Notes: generated by a model from the letters alone, not told the origin. A stretch of 64,000 bases of DNA from Capnocytophaga sp. (GCF_030532915.1 NZ_JAUNKD010000010.1:1-64000), one strand, 5' to 3'. Positions 43,538 to 52,053 are shown, counted from the first letter of the stretch. A program made the numbers and translations.

Positions 43538-44725
43538 ATGAACACTCAAAAAAATGATTTTTTAAAATATCAGGCGCAAACCTCGCCCTACCCGATGTTG
43601 TTGGAAGTCTCTCACGCCCAAGGCAGTTACATTTACACCACCAACGGTAAAAAATATCTTGATTTTGTTGCGGGCGTATCTGCTTGTACCTTAGGTCATT
43701 GTCACCCAAGTATAGTTGACGCTATTCAAAATCAAGCTAAAACCTATATGCACGTGATGGTTTACGGCGAATATGTACAGAAACCCGCCGTGGATTTTTG
43801 TAAACTTTTGGCAGAGCATTTACCTGAAAATCTGAACACTACCTATTTGGTAAATTCCGGAACCGAAGCTATTGAAGGGTCAGTAAAACTCGTCAAACGA
43901 GCCACCGGACGTACCCAACTCATTGCCGCCAAAAATGCCTATCACGGTAACACACAAGGCTCAATGAGTTTGATGGGCTATGAGGAACGCAAACAACCTT
44001 TCCGACCGCTTATCCCCGATGTGGACTTTATCGAATTTAACAATGAAGCTGATATTCAAAAAATTACGGAACGAACCGCAGGCGTAGTTTTGGAAAGTAT
44101 TCAAGGAGGGGCGGGCTTTATTGAACCACAAAACGACTATCTCATAAAAGTAAAAAAACGCTGTGAAGAAGTAGGCGCTTTGCTCATCATCGACGAAATT
44201 CAGCCGGGCTTTGGAAGAACCGGAAAACTATTTGGTTTTCAGAATTATGGTATTGTTCCGGACATCATCGCCATCGGAAAAGGAATGGCAAGCGGAATGC
44301 CCGTGGGAGCTTTCGTTTCGTCACATAAATTGATGAAATTGCTTTCACATTCGCCAAAACTGGGGCATATCACTACCTTTGGCGGAAATCCCGTCATTGC
44401 AGCGGCTTCACTGGCAACACTGAAAACGCTACTCACTACCGATTTGATGCAACAAACCTTGGAGAAAGAAAAATTATTCCGAAAACTCCTACAACACCCG
44501 CTTATTGAAAGCATTAACGGAAAGGGATTGATGCTGGCTGTCATTGTAAAATCGGCTGAAATTGCTGATTTTGTTGTGCATTATTGTCAAAATAACGGAC
44601 TGATTGTCTATTGGTTACTTTTTGAAAGCCGAGCCGTACGCCTTTCGCCTCCGCTAACGATAACCGAAGCGGAAATAAAAGCAGGATGCGAAATCATCAT
44701 TGAGGCATTAAACCATTTCAAATAA
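43538..44725 (+). CDS. Class III (ornithine/4-aminobutyrate-type) aminotransferase
   Basis: 395 residues, PLP enzyme. Class III features: NSGTEAIEGSVKL (106-118), NAYHGNTQGSMS, D219 in LLIIDEIQPGFGRTG and the PLP-binding K248 in IAIGKGMASGMP. The substrate (ornithine, acetylornithine, 4-aminobutyrate or similar) cannot be read from the sequence. It is flanked by its own promoter and a weak terminator, so its place among haem genes may be incidental. GsaM, the class III haem enzyme, normally has a different active-site context, so I do not assign it. Confidence 0.88.
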   Translation: MNTQKNDFLKYQAQTSPYPMLLEVSHAQGSYIYTTNGKKYLDFVAGVSACTLGHCHPSIVDAIQNQAKTYMHVMVYGEYVQKPAVDFCKLLAEHLPENLNTTYLVNSGTEAIEGSVKLVKRATGRTQLIAAKNAYHGNTQGSMSLMGYEERKQPFRPLIPDVDFIEFNNEADIQKITERTAGVVLESIQGGAGFIEPQNDYLIKVKKRCEEVGALLIIDEIQPGFGRTGKLFGFQNYGIVPDIIAIGKGMASGMPVGAFVSSHKLMKLLSHSPKLGHITTFGGNPVIAAASLATLKTLLTTDLMQQTLEKEKLFRKLLQHPLIESINGKGLMLAVIVKSAEIADFVVHYCQNNGLIVYWLLFESRAVRLSPPLTITEAEIKAGCEIIIEALNHFK

Positions 44726-44730
44726 AACAG

Positions 44731-44750
44731 AGGGCGAGTTTCATTGCCCT
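44731..44750. terminator. Weak bidirectional hairpin
   Basis: AGGGC (44731-44735)/GCCCT (44746-44750) with A and T flanks, between two convergent genes. Confidence 0.5.
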
Positions 44751-44757
44751 TTATTTT

Positions 44758-45657
44758 TTACAAACTCATCAGGTATTTTTTAGGTGTTACGCCGTATTTT
44801 TTCTTAAAAGCAGCAATGAAGTGACTCGGGGTGCTGTATCCAACCCTCATACTTACTTCGTTAATATTCAATTCTTTACCTTCAAGCATTTTGCGAGCCA
44901 CTTCCATTTTATAATCAAACAAAAAAGCATAGACTGAATCACCGTAAATTTGCTTAAAACCTTCTTTTAACTTTTTGATATTCAAGCCTATTTCATTAGA
45001 AAGCTCTTGCAATCCGGGTGGGTCAGCCATTCGTTTAATTACGATTTCTTTGGCTTGATGAATTTTTGAAACACTTTCTTCATCAGCCAAAAAAGGACAT
45101 TGTTCCGCATCTACGCCACTTGAACGATTGAAATACAAAACCAACAATTCATAAACCTTGGATTTCAGGTAAAGTGATTGCAAATTACCTTGAAAATCAG
45201 CATTTAACATCTGATGTAAGACCACCATCATTGTTGATAAAATACCATCTTCATTGTAGTATTTTTTGTCTTTATTTTCCAAACTCAAAAAATCAATATA
45301 CCCTGCTTCACTTGAAAAAAGAGAGTGAAATTTTTGAATGGAAATCAACAGTGAAACCACTTGCGATTTGGGTGTGGTAAGTTGATGCAAAGGCAATGCC
45401 TTTTGCGGATTGTAAAGCAACAACATCCGCTGGTTGGCAAGCGATACTTTATAACTCCCTTCGTTGAACAAAAAATGTGCTATTCCTTTGATTGTGAAGT
45501 GAATTTGAATAAAATTCTGATTAATTTCTTTTTTAAATTCTTCCTCAAAAGCCGAATTATTTTCCGTTCTGATAAAAATCATATCGCTACTTATGATATG
45601 CACGTGCGAAGTACCTTCTGCGGTATTTTTCAAAAATAATTGCTTTAATTTTTCCAT
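44758..45657 (-). CDS. AraC-family regulator next to hemA
   Basis: 299 residues. C-terminal AraC/XylS DNA-binding domain at ~205-298 with two helix-turn-helix motifs (LQELSNEIGLNIKKLKEGFK and INEVSMRVGYSTPSHFIAAF) and the end YGVTPKKYLMSL. The N-terminal ~190 residues form a ligand or partner domain ending QCPFLADEESV. Divergent from hemA-hemC across 250 nt with facing promoters, so it probably controls haem synthesis or iron/haem supply, as suggested by the same neighbourhood in other flavobacteria. PchR-like iron regulators are the closest analogues I can name. Confidence 0.85.
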   Translation of the reverse strand: MEKLKQLFLKNTAEGTSHVHIISSDMIFIRTENNSAFEEEFKKEINQNFIQIHFTIKGIAHFLFNEGSYKVSLANQRMLLLYNPQKALPLHQLTTPKSQVVSLLISIQKFHSLFSSEAGYIDFLSLENKDKKYYNEDGILSTMMVVLHQMLNADFQGNLQSLYLKSKVYELLVLYFNRSSGVDAEQCPFLADEESVSKIHQAKEIVIKRMADPPGLQELSNEIGLNIKKLKEGFKQIYGDSVYAFLFDYKMEVARKMLEGKELNINEVSMRVGYSTPSHFIAAFKKKYGVTPKKYLMSL

Positions 45658-45733
45658 ATAATTTTATTTAGATTTATTCTATATTTCAATACAACAGTAT
45701 AACATATATATCTGATAATTAATTATTTGACTG

Positions 45734-45763
45734 CAAATATAAAATAAAAAATTGAATCCCCAA
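45734..45763 (-). promoter_or_regulatory. Promoter of the AraC regulator
   Basis: Minus-strand TTG at 45761-45763, 19-nt spacer, TATATTTG at 45734-45741; leader about 70 nt. Confidence 0.65.
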
Positions 45764-45827
45764 TACAGGGCGACAAAAAAAGTACTTCCAGCGTTATTTT
45801 TTATTTTCCGAAGTGCTTACTTTTGCA

Positions 45828-45835
45828 CAGTGATT
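45828..45835 (+). promoter_or_regulatory. -7 element of hemA-hemC
   Basis: TACTTTTG, 73 nt upstream of the hemA ATG. Confidence 0.5.
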
Positions 45836-45908
45836 TGACAATCACCTGATTTTACTAACAACGAAACTTATTTAAAATTAGCATCATACGTTTTTCTTAT
45901 AAAACACT

Positions 45909-47162
45909 ATGAATCAATACCATTTATCAAAAAATAGAAGTTTTTACTGCATTGGGCTGAGCTACAAAAAAGCTGATGCCGCAATGCGCGGGCTGTTTAG
46001 TTTATCGGCTGAAAATAAAGATTTTCTATTGGATAGAGCAAAAGCTGAAAGCATCGACGAACTGCTGGTAATTTCAACCTGCAATCGCACCGAATTGTAC
46101 GGTTATGCCGAGCATCCCTTTCAGCTTATTCAACTATTGTGTGAATTTTCAAACGGTTCAGTTGATGATTTTCAGCGTATTGGCTATGTTTTTAAGAACC
46201 GAGATGCCGTAAACCATCTTTTTGAGGTTGGCACGGGGCTGGACAGCCAAATTTTAGGCGATTTTGAAATTATCGGACAAATAAAACAAAGTTTTTCGCT
46301 TTCAAGAAAAAAAGGGTTGGCGAATGCCTTTATGGAACGCCTGATTAACAGCGTTATAAATGCCAGCAAACACATCAAAAACGAAACCAACCTTTCGGCT
46401 GGCGCCGCTTCAGTTTCGTTTGCTGCCGTTCAATACATTTTGCAAAACGTTGCTGATATTTCAGCAAAAAACATCTTACTTTTCGGTTTAGGAAAAATAG
46501 GGCGAAACACCTGTGAAAACCTAATAAAACATACTGAAAATAAACACATTACACTCATAAACCGCACTCGGGAAAAAGCCGAAAAAATTGGCGGTAAGTT
46601 CAATTTGGTGGTAAAAAATTACGAAGATTTACAAACGGAAATTGCCCAAGCCGATGTGCTTGTTGTTGCAACAGGAGCACCACAACCCACTGTAAACAAA
46701 TCACTTATACCTGAAAATAAAAATTTACTGATTTTGGATTTATCCGTCCCTAAGAACGTAGATGAAAACGTAAATCAGCTGGCAGGGGTAAATCTCATTC
46801 ATATGGACGTGCTTTCAAAACTTACCGATGAAACACTTGAACGCCGCAAAGAAGCTATCCCCGAAGCCTTAAAAATCATTGATGAAACAAAAACCGATTT
46901 TTTTCAATGGCTTGATAATCGCAAGTTTGCACCAACCATTAAAGCCTTAAAAACCAAATTGGAACACCTTAAAATTGCCGAACTGGATTTTCAGCGTAAA
47001 AAAATTGATAATTTTAACGAGCAACAAGCCGAAATTATCAGCAATCGCATCATCCAAAAAATCACAACGCAATTTGTTAATCATCTGAAAGAAACCCAAG
47101 CCTCGGAAGAGAGTATCAATTGGATGCAACAAGTTTTTCAGTTAGAAGTTGTTGAAAATTAA
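45909..47162 (+). CDS. hemA: Glutamyl-tRNA reductase
   Basis: 417 residues. NADPH-dependent reduction of Glu-tRNA to glutamate semialdehyde, the first step of C5-pathway haem synthesis. Catalytic C58 in ISTCNRTELYG; DSQILGDFEIIGQIKQSF; Rossmann loop FGLGKIGRNT at ~196. Length is typical. Operon with hemC (12 nt gap), divergent from the AraC regulator. Confidence 0.97.
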   Translation: MNQYHLSKNRSFYCIGLSYKKADAAMRGLFSLSAENKDFLLDRAKAESIDELLVISTCNRTELYGYAEHPFQLIQLLCEFSNGSVDDFQRIGYVFKNRDAVNHLFEVGTGLDSQILGDFEIIGQIKQSFSLSRKKGLANAFMERLINSVINASKHIKNETNLSAGAASVSFAAVQYILQNVADISAKNILLFGLGKIGRNTCENLIKHTENKHITLINRTREKAEKIGGKFNLVVKNYEDLQTEIAQADVLVVATGAPQPTVNKSLIPENKNLLILDLSVPKNVDENVNQLAGVNLIHMDVLSKLTDETLERRKEAIPEALKIIDETKTDFFQWLDNRKFAPTIKALKTKLEHLKIAELDFQRKKIDNFNEQQAEIISNRIIQKITTQFVNHLKETQASEESINWMQQVFQLEVVEN

Positions 47163-47174
47163 CTCAAAACCTAA

Positions 47175-48092
47175 ATGAAACCATTGACAATGAAATCAAT
47201 TCGTATCGGAACTCGTGATAGTGAGCTTGCCCTATGGCAGGCTCATACTGTTAAAAATAAGTTGGAAGCATTGGGCTATCAAACTGAAATTGTGAAGATT
47301 AAATCAGAAGGAGACCTTATTCTGACTCAACCTCTTTATGAAATGGGTATTACCGGAATTTTCACCAAAACCCTTGATATTGCGATGATTGAGGGCAAAA
47401 TAGACATCGCCGTTCACAGTATGAAAGATGTGCCTACCTCGCTCCCGAGAGGAATTGTACAAAAAGCCGTTTTACAACGTGCTGATTATCAAGACATTCT
47501 TGTATACAAAGAAAATCTGGATTTTTTACAAAACGCTGCCACCATCGCCACCGGAAGTTTACGACGCAAAGCACAATGGTTACATAAATATCCCACACAT
47601 ACGGTTGAAAATCTACGCGGAAACGTAAATTCGCGTCTGCAAAAACTACGCGACAACAACTGGAATGGAGCTATTTTTGCAGCTGCCGGCTTGGAACGCA
47701 TCAATAAAAAGCCTGATAATCACATCGTTCTGGACTGGATGATTCCCGCACCCGCACAAGGTGCTGTGGTTGTGGTGGTTAATGAAAAAGATGCTTTTTC
47801 GTGTGAAGCCGTTGAAAAACTAAATCACGCTGAAACTGAGATTTGTACGCACGTCGAGCGGCAATTTCTAAAAGTGCTGGAAGGTGGTTGTACCGCTCCG
47901 ATTGGGGCATTGGCGCAATTCCAAAATGATGAAATTTATTTTGAAGGCGCTTTATTTTCGTTAGACGGAAAAGAAAAAGTAAGTATCGCAAAATCAATTA
48001 AAAAATCTGATTTTCAAAATTTTGGAAAAGAATGCGCCGAAAAGATACTCAACAATGGCGGGAAGGAAATAATGCAGAAAATCGTATCGTAA
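47175..48092 (+). CDS. hemC: Hydroxymethylbilane synthase
   Basis: 305 residues. Polymerises four porphobilinogens to hydroxymethylbilane. Conserved RIGTRDSELALWQA, HSMKDVPTSLPRG, ATGSLRRKAQ and the dipyrromethane-cofactor cysteine C239 in EGGCTAPIGA. The first ATG (47175) is 12 nt after hemA; a second in-frame ATG at 47190 begins MKSIRIGTR and may be the real start. hemD, which often follows, is absent; a strong terminator comes next. Confidence 0.96.
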   Translation: MKPLTMKSIRIGTRDSELALWQAHTVKNKLEALGYQTEIVKIKSEGDLILTQPLYEMGITGIFTKTLDIAMIEGKIDIAVHSMKDVPTSLPRGIVQKAVLQRADYQDILVYKENLDFLQNAATIATGSLRRKAQWLHKYPTHTVENLRGNVNSRLQKLRDNNWNGAIFAAAGLERINKKPDNHIVLDWMIPAPAQGAVVVVVNEKDAFSCEAVEKLNHAETEICTHVERQFLKVLEGGCTAPIGALAQFQNDEIYFEGALFSLDGKEKVSIAKSIKKSDFQNFGKECAEKILNNGGKEIMQKIVS

Positions 48093-48118
48093 AATTTTTC
48101 AGTCATATTTATATAAGA

Positions 48119-48151
48119 AAAAACTATTCTCAAAATGAGAATAGTTTTTTC
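48119..48151. terminator. Terminator after hemC
   Basis: 15-bp arms AAAAAACTATTCTCA (48119-48133) and complement (48137-48151), AAA loop; between convergent genes. Confidence 0.9.
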
Positions 48152-48161
48152 GTTTTCTTTT

Positions 48162-49118
48162 TTATTCTAACTGTCCGAATTTTCCGTCTTGGAAATCCTT
48201 AAAGGCTTGGATTAGTTCCTCGCGAGTGTTCATCACGAAAGGTCCGTGTGCCGCTATGGGCTCGCCAATCGGTTCACCACTCAAAACCAATATTTTAGTA
48301 TCGGTCAGGGCTTTAAGCGTAAAGTTTTCGCCATCGTTTCGGAACAACACAAAATGGTCGGTCGGAACATCATTTTCATCATTTATTTTGATGCTTCCTT
48401 TGATGGTTATCAAATTGGTGGTATAATTTTTTGGGAAAGAAAGCTCAATTTCAGCATCTTTCTGCAAAGTTACATTGTACATATTGATAGGCGAAAAGGT
48501 CGAAGCCGCTCCTTTTTGTCCTTGGAAATCCCCGGCGATTACACAGATTTCTCCTTTGCCATTGGCTATGCTAACTTTCGGAATATCAGCATTTTTCAAG
48601 GCTTGATATTTGGCAGGAGTTGATTTGTATTTGGCAGGAAGATTCACCCACAACTGCACCATTTGAAATTCGCCCCCTGTTTTGCTCCATTCGGTTTCGT
48701 GAAATTCTTTGTGCAAAACGCCATTTCCTGCGGTCATCCACTGCACATCGCCCTCGCCGATAACACCACCTCCGCCCGAACTGTCGGCGTGTTCCACCTT
48801 ACCTTTGTAGGCGATGGTTACGGTTTCAAAGCCCTTATGTGGGTGAACATCAACGCCTTTGGGAATTTCGCTCGGCGGAAACACGTAAGGCGAATTGTAG
48901 TCCATCATAATAAACGGATCCATACGCTCCATTGACGAAGTTCCGGGAATGAAATTATGTACTCTAAATCCGTCGCCCACAAAATGAGGCGTACCCGGAC
49001 GAACGATTTTTTCTACTGTTTTTGTGTTCATATTATTTTCTTTTAATTTGTTATTCGCTGTTTTACAAGATGTTACAAGCAACACCAAACTTGCTAAAAT
49101 TCCGTGTTTCCAATTCAT
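48162..49118 (-). CDS. Pirin-family cupin protein with lipoprotein signal
   Basis: 318 residues. Bicupin pirin: metal ligands in DVHPHKGFETVTIAYKG and GVLHKEFHETEW, plus MDPFIMMDYNSP and a C-terminal GEPIGEPIAAHGPFVMNT. Bacterial pirins include quercetin 2,3-dioxygenases and protein-binding regulators and are normally cytosolic. Here the first 18 residues form a signal peptide with lipobox LLVTSC (Cys18), followed by KTANNKLKENN. An internal ATG at residue 30 (MNTKTVEKIV) would give a cytosolic form. The ATG at 49118 overlaps the stop of the upstream gene by one base (TAATG), so translation is coupled. Confidence 0.87.
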   Translation of the reverse strand: MNWKHGILASLVLLVTSCKTANNKLKENNMNTKTVEKIVRPGTPHFVGDGFRVHNFIPGTSSMERMDPFIMMDYNSPYVFPPSEIPKGVDVHPHKGFETVTIAYKGKVEHADSSGGGGVIGEGDVQWMTAGNGVLHKEFHETEWSKTGGEFQMVQLWVNLPAKYKSTPAKYQALKNADIPKVSIANGKGEICVIAGDFQGQKGAASTFSPINMYNVTLQKDAEIELSFPKNYTTNLITIKGSIKINDENDVPTDHFVLFRNDGENFTLKALTDTKILVLSGEPIGEPIAAHGPFVMNTREELIQAFKDFQDGKFGQLE

Positions 49119-49522
49119 TAATTTTCTTTTTTTTGATTGAAAACATTGGTTTTGTCCAAATTCAAAAACGGATTGTTCAAGTTGGGATTGTCCTCAAAAT
49201 TGTATGCTCCCATTCTTCGGCGGAACAATTCGGTTCGCATTGTTTGGATTTTGGTTTCCAAATCGGTTTCATCGGCAAAGTTAGCGGTTTCAAAAAGCAT
49301 TTCTTGATGCAAAATCTGAGCTATTTTTTGCAATTTTCCGATTTCTTCGGTTTCGAGTGAGGCATCAGCCAGAACCGCTCCCACCGCCACGAGGTTCAAT
49401 TTTTCGATGGCTTCTTCGGTGTCGTTTGTAAATTCAAAAGTTACAGAAGTGTAAATTTTCATCAATTTTCGCACCAGTGTATCGTTTTTTGATACCACTA
49501 AAATAACATTTCGTTTCATCAT
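49118..49522 (-). CDS. Small receiver-like protein, function unknown
   Basis: 134 residues from the ATG at 49522 (or 49519), preceded by AAAGGAGAT as a good ribosome-binding site; longer frames run into the promoter. The sequence looks like a degenerate CheY-type receiver: NVILVVSKNDTLVRKLMKIY, then a beta strand ending AVLADASLE where the phospho-acceptor Asp would sit, but the acidic pair near the N-terminus is missing. The C-terminal 40 residues are Asn/Asp-rich (YNFEDNPNLNNPFLNLD). First gene of a two-gene operon with the pirin. I do not recognise a named family. Confidence 0.6.
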   Translation of the reverse strand: MMKRNVILVVSKNDTLVRKLMKIYTSVTFEFTNDTEEAIEKLNLVAVGAVLADASLETEEIGKLQKIAQILHQEMLFETANFADETDLETKIQTMRTELFRRRMGAYNFEDNPNLNNPFLNLDKTNVFNQKKEN

Positions 49523-49544
49523 TTTATCTCCTTTTTTTCTGATG

Positions 49545-49552
49545 CAAAGGTA
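49545..49552 (-). promoter_or_regulatory. -7 element of the receiver-like/pirin operon
   Basis: Minus-strand TACCTTTG, 23 nt from the start codon. Confidence 0.6.
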
Positions 49553-49706
49553 CGACAATAAACAATACCTTTTTCAGCAATTGTATTTTTTAAACTTGCT
49601 ATATTTTGATATAGTTATTGAGGTTCAATGGGTTTTTAGCAAATACTAATGATGTACGCAAACAACGCTCCGAGCGCCCAAGGGGGATTGTAAAGATAAG
49701 TTCATT

Positions 49707-49809
49707 CATTAACGGTTCACAGCTTGGCGTTCGGGCGGGAAAGTTCCTGCGGACTTTCCCGCTTGAACGTCAGCCCCATTACGCCAAAACCCTTGTTAGC
49801 GGCTGTATT
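49707..49809. repeat. GC-rich attC-like imperfect palindrome
   Basis: Core arms GCGGGAAAGT (49735-49744) and ACTTTCCCGC (49753-49762) with an 8-nt loop, extended outward with bulges through GGCGTTCG/TTGAACGTC to TTAACGG and GTTAGCGGC. It is much more GC-rich than its surroundings and directly abuts the 3' end of the ABC-F gene, the place an integron attC site would occupy. The exact RYYYAAC/GTTRRRY ends are not matched, so this is a resemblance only. Confidence 0.5.
49799..49809 (+). repeat. 11-bp inverted end, left of ABC-F
   Basis: GCGGCTGTATT. Its inverted partner with one mismatch is at 51552-51562. Confidence 0.45.
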
Positions 49810-49813
49810 TTTG

Positions 49814-51400
49814 TCAGAGTTCAATTGTCCGTTCAATGTTTATCTGTTCCAAAAATGTTTCATCGTGAGAAACAACAATCAGCGTTCCTTGATATTCATT
49901 TATTGCTGTCCTTAGAATCTCTACATTCTGAATATCCAGATTGTTTGTCGGTTCGTCAAAGATAATAATATCAGGGGATTTACTGTTTATTGTCAAGCAA
50001 CAAAGTAACAAACGCATTCTCTCGCCACCGCTCAACGCACTACAAGATTTGTCCCAATCGTCTTTTGTAAACAAAAAGCGATTTAGTCGGATTTTGATTT
50101 CGTGTTCTTGTAATGAAGAACCATTGAATTGTTGGGCTTGTTCGTAAACTTTCAGTTTGTTATCAAGCAAAGAATAGTCTTGGTCAATGTAAACAGCTTT
50201 GTTGTCTGCTCGGTAAATTGTTCCTGTTTGTGGTTTAATGTCGCCTAAGATGAGTTTTATCAAAGTTGTTTTACCCGAACCATTTTGTCCTTTTAAAGCA
50301 ATTCGTTCGCCACTTGTAATTTGAAAATTCAAATTGTCTTTCCAAAGCGGTTGCGTGTTGTAAGCAAAATTGATGTCTTTTGCCGTAAACAAAATTTTCC
50401 CTTTGTGTAATGCTGAAGTGCCAAAACCAAATTTCATTTTATCAATGTCGGGCAGAGCAGAACGAAGTTCTTGTAAGTCTTGTGAAATACCACCGATTTT
50501 TTCAGAGTGAACGCTTGCAATTTTAGCTGTACTTCTTTCTGCACTATTTTTCAAAGTATTAGAAACAATCTTTGGAAGTCCTGCTTTTCCTAATCCCTTT
50601 TGTGCTCTTGTATCTAATTTTTGTTGTCGTTCTATTGTTTCACGTTCTTTTTCTTTGGCTTTTCGCAATGCTTTTTCTTTGCTTTGAATGTCTTGACTTA
50701 AGGCGTTATTTTCAATTTGCTTTTGCTCTTTGTAAAAGTCGTAATTACCGCCATAAACTTTAATTCCTTGTTTACTCAATTCGCAAACTGTGTCTAAAAG
50801 GTTGAGCAATTTTCTGTCGTGACTGACAACAATTAAGGAACCTTTTGTTGCTTGAATGAAATCGTATAAAAGTTGTCTGCCCGAAACGTCCAAATGGTTG
50901 CTTGGCTCGTCCAATAAAACCAATTCGGGTTGATGAATGGAAATTCCCGCTAAAAAAACTTTTGTTTTTTGTCCGCCACTCAATGTTTCCATTTTTTGCG
51001 ATAAGTCCAAATTGTTTAATTGCCAATAGTTCAATGCTTCTTTGCAACGGTCTTCTATTGTCCAATCGTCATTCAATAAATTGAAATTTTCTTCGCTTGT
51101 GTTTCCGTTCAAAATTTCTTTCAAAGCGTTCAATTTGTCTTCAATTAGTAACACCTGTGCGATGTTCAAATGATTGAATTGTCCGAAAATTTGCGGAACA
51201 TAATACGGCTCGGTTTCAACGATTATTTGTCCGTATGTTGGTTGAAGTTCGCCTGCAATAATTTTGAGCAAAGTAGATTTTCCTACTCCGTTGTTGCCGA
51301 TTAACGCTGTTTTTTCGTGATTATTTACTGCAAGATTGATGTCGCTAAACAGTAAATCTTTGTTTTGGTGTGTATATGAAATGTTTTGTAAAGTAAGCAT
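49814..51400 (-). CDS. ABC-F family ATPase (ribosome-associated)
   Basis: 528 residues from the ATG at 51400, which has GAAAGGAATT as ribosome-binding site. Two ABC domains with no membrane segments: Walker A GNNGVGKS and GQNGSGKT, signatures LSGGQ and LSGGE, Walker B LVLLDEPSNHLD and IIIFDEPTNNLD, joined by a charged linker (KALRKAKEKERETIERQQK). ABC-F proteins act on ribosomes as translation factors or as antibiotic target-protection proteins. Resistance is possible but the linker alone cannot show it. AT-rich coding, GC-rich palindrome at its end and flanking inverted repeats suggest lateral acquisition. Confidence 0.9.
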   Translation of the reverse strand: MLTLQNISYTHQNKDLLFSDINLAVNNHEKTALIGNNGVGKSTLLKIIAGELQPTYGQIIVETEPYYVPQIFGQFNHLNIAQVLLIEDKLNALKEILNGNTSEENFNLLNDDWTIEDRCKEALNYWQLNNLDLSQKMETLSGGQKTKVFLAGISIHQPELVLLDEPSNHLDVSGRQLLYDFIQATKGSLIVVSHDRKLLNLLDTVCELSKQGIKVYGGNYDFYKEQKQIENNALSQDIQSKEKALRKAKEKERETIERQQKLDTRAQKGLGKAGLPKIVSNTLKNSAERSTAKIASVHSEKIGGISQDLQELRSALPDIDKMKFGFGTSALHKGKILFTAKDINFAYNTQPLWKDNLNFQITSGERIALKGQNGSGKTTLIKLILGDIKPQTGTIYRADNKAVYIDQDYSLLDNKLKVYEQAQQFNGSSLQEHEIKIRLNRFLFTKDDWDKSCSALSGGERMRLLLCCLTINSKSPDIIIFDEPTNNLDIQNVEILRTAINEYQGTLIVVSHDETFLEQINIERTIEL

Positions 51401-51513
51401 AATTCCTTTCGTTAAAAGATGAAACAATACAGCAACCGATTTGCGGTTGTTGTTCTGATTTGTCTGAAAAAAAATTATATTTTACATTTCGTATTGTTTA
51501 AGTTTTGTGCCTG

Positions 51514-51521
51514 CAAATATA
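51514..51521 (-). promoter_or_regulatory. -7 element of the ABC-F gene
   Basis: Minus-strand TATATTTG, 114 nt from the start codon. An uninterrupted run of eight C (51562-51569) lies 40 nt further upstream. Confidence 0.5.
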
Positions 51522-51551
51522 TGATTTTTTTCTTTTAGTACGGTCGTTCGT

Positions 51552-51562
51552 AATATAGCCGC
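51552..51562 (-). repeat. 11-bp inverted end, right of ABC-F
   Basis: Reads GCGGCTATATT on the minus strand, pairing with GCGGCTGTATT at 49799-49809. The two bracket exactly the ABC-F gene and its promoter. Confidence 0.45.
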
Positions 51563-51630
51563 CCCCCCCAATAAACGCAATAAAGCTACATTTATCGTTA
51601 ATATCAGGCAATTAATTATTCAATTTATTT

Positions 51631-51913
51631 TTCTGCAAAGTTACAAAAAATCCAGTTCATTTTATCAACAAAAACAGTTACAAGGACGGCAAACCTCGCA
51701 AATACACGCCCACGCTTGCCGTCCGCTCCCCAGCGAGGAACGGTTAAAGCCTATTCGGGGTTGTGCAAGAAAGAGTTTACGGAAGAGGACAGCGAAATTC
51801 GTAACATCAAGGATGAGAAGAAACGACCGCTCCTCACCATCAACGGACTTCCCATCACCGATTGGTACGGACAGGAATGGAGACAGCTAATCAACCGCTC
51901 GAATCGGTTGTAA
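51631..51913 (+). pseudogene. Frameshifted gene remnant of unknown family
   Basis: Two plus-strand frames look protein-like and join near 51730. The first reads KNSYKDGKPRKYTPTLAVRS and meets a stop at 51745; the second continues with TVKAYSGLCKKEFTEEDSE, then KKRPLLTINGLPITDWYGQE and ends WRQLINRSNRL at 51913. Neither has a start signal. GC content is higher than in neighbouring intergenic DNA. I read this as the C-terminal part of a broken gene next to the ABC-F cassette; I do not recognise the family. No gene otherwise lies in 51401-52053. Confidence 0.4.
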
Positions 51914-52028
51914 ATGAATACGCATACTTTTTCCTTTCATAGCTGTATTTCAGTTCCGATGAAAATTTTACAGAAATAAAAAGACAAATTATTAAGTTTG
52001 ACCATTCCATTTACCTGCAAAAAATCCG

Positions 52029-52036
52029 TATTTTTG
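52029..52036 (+). promoter_or_regulatory. -7 element of the HxlR-Crp pair
   Basis: TATTTTTG, 17 nt upstream of the ATG at 52054. Confidence 0.5.
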
Positions 52037-52053
52037 CCCTAATTTTTAGAACG

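Noticed and set aside
43538-44725. Glutamate-1-semialdehyde aminomutase (haem pathway) for the class III aminotransferase
   Set aside because: It has only general class III motifs, and separate transcription signals make a haem role unsupported.
48246-48623. Plus-strand ORF antisense to the pirin gene
   Set aside because: Shadow of a conserved gene with no start signal of its own.
49618-49965. Plus-strand ORF across the GC-rich palindrome
   Set aside because: It crosses the palindrome and the antisense of the ABC-F gene; no protein-like pattern.
51636-51643. Additional minus-strand promoter (TAACTTTG) for the ABC-F gene
   Set aside because: It lies inside the apparent coding remnant, outside the inverted repeats and more than 230 nt from the start codon; likely coincidence.
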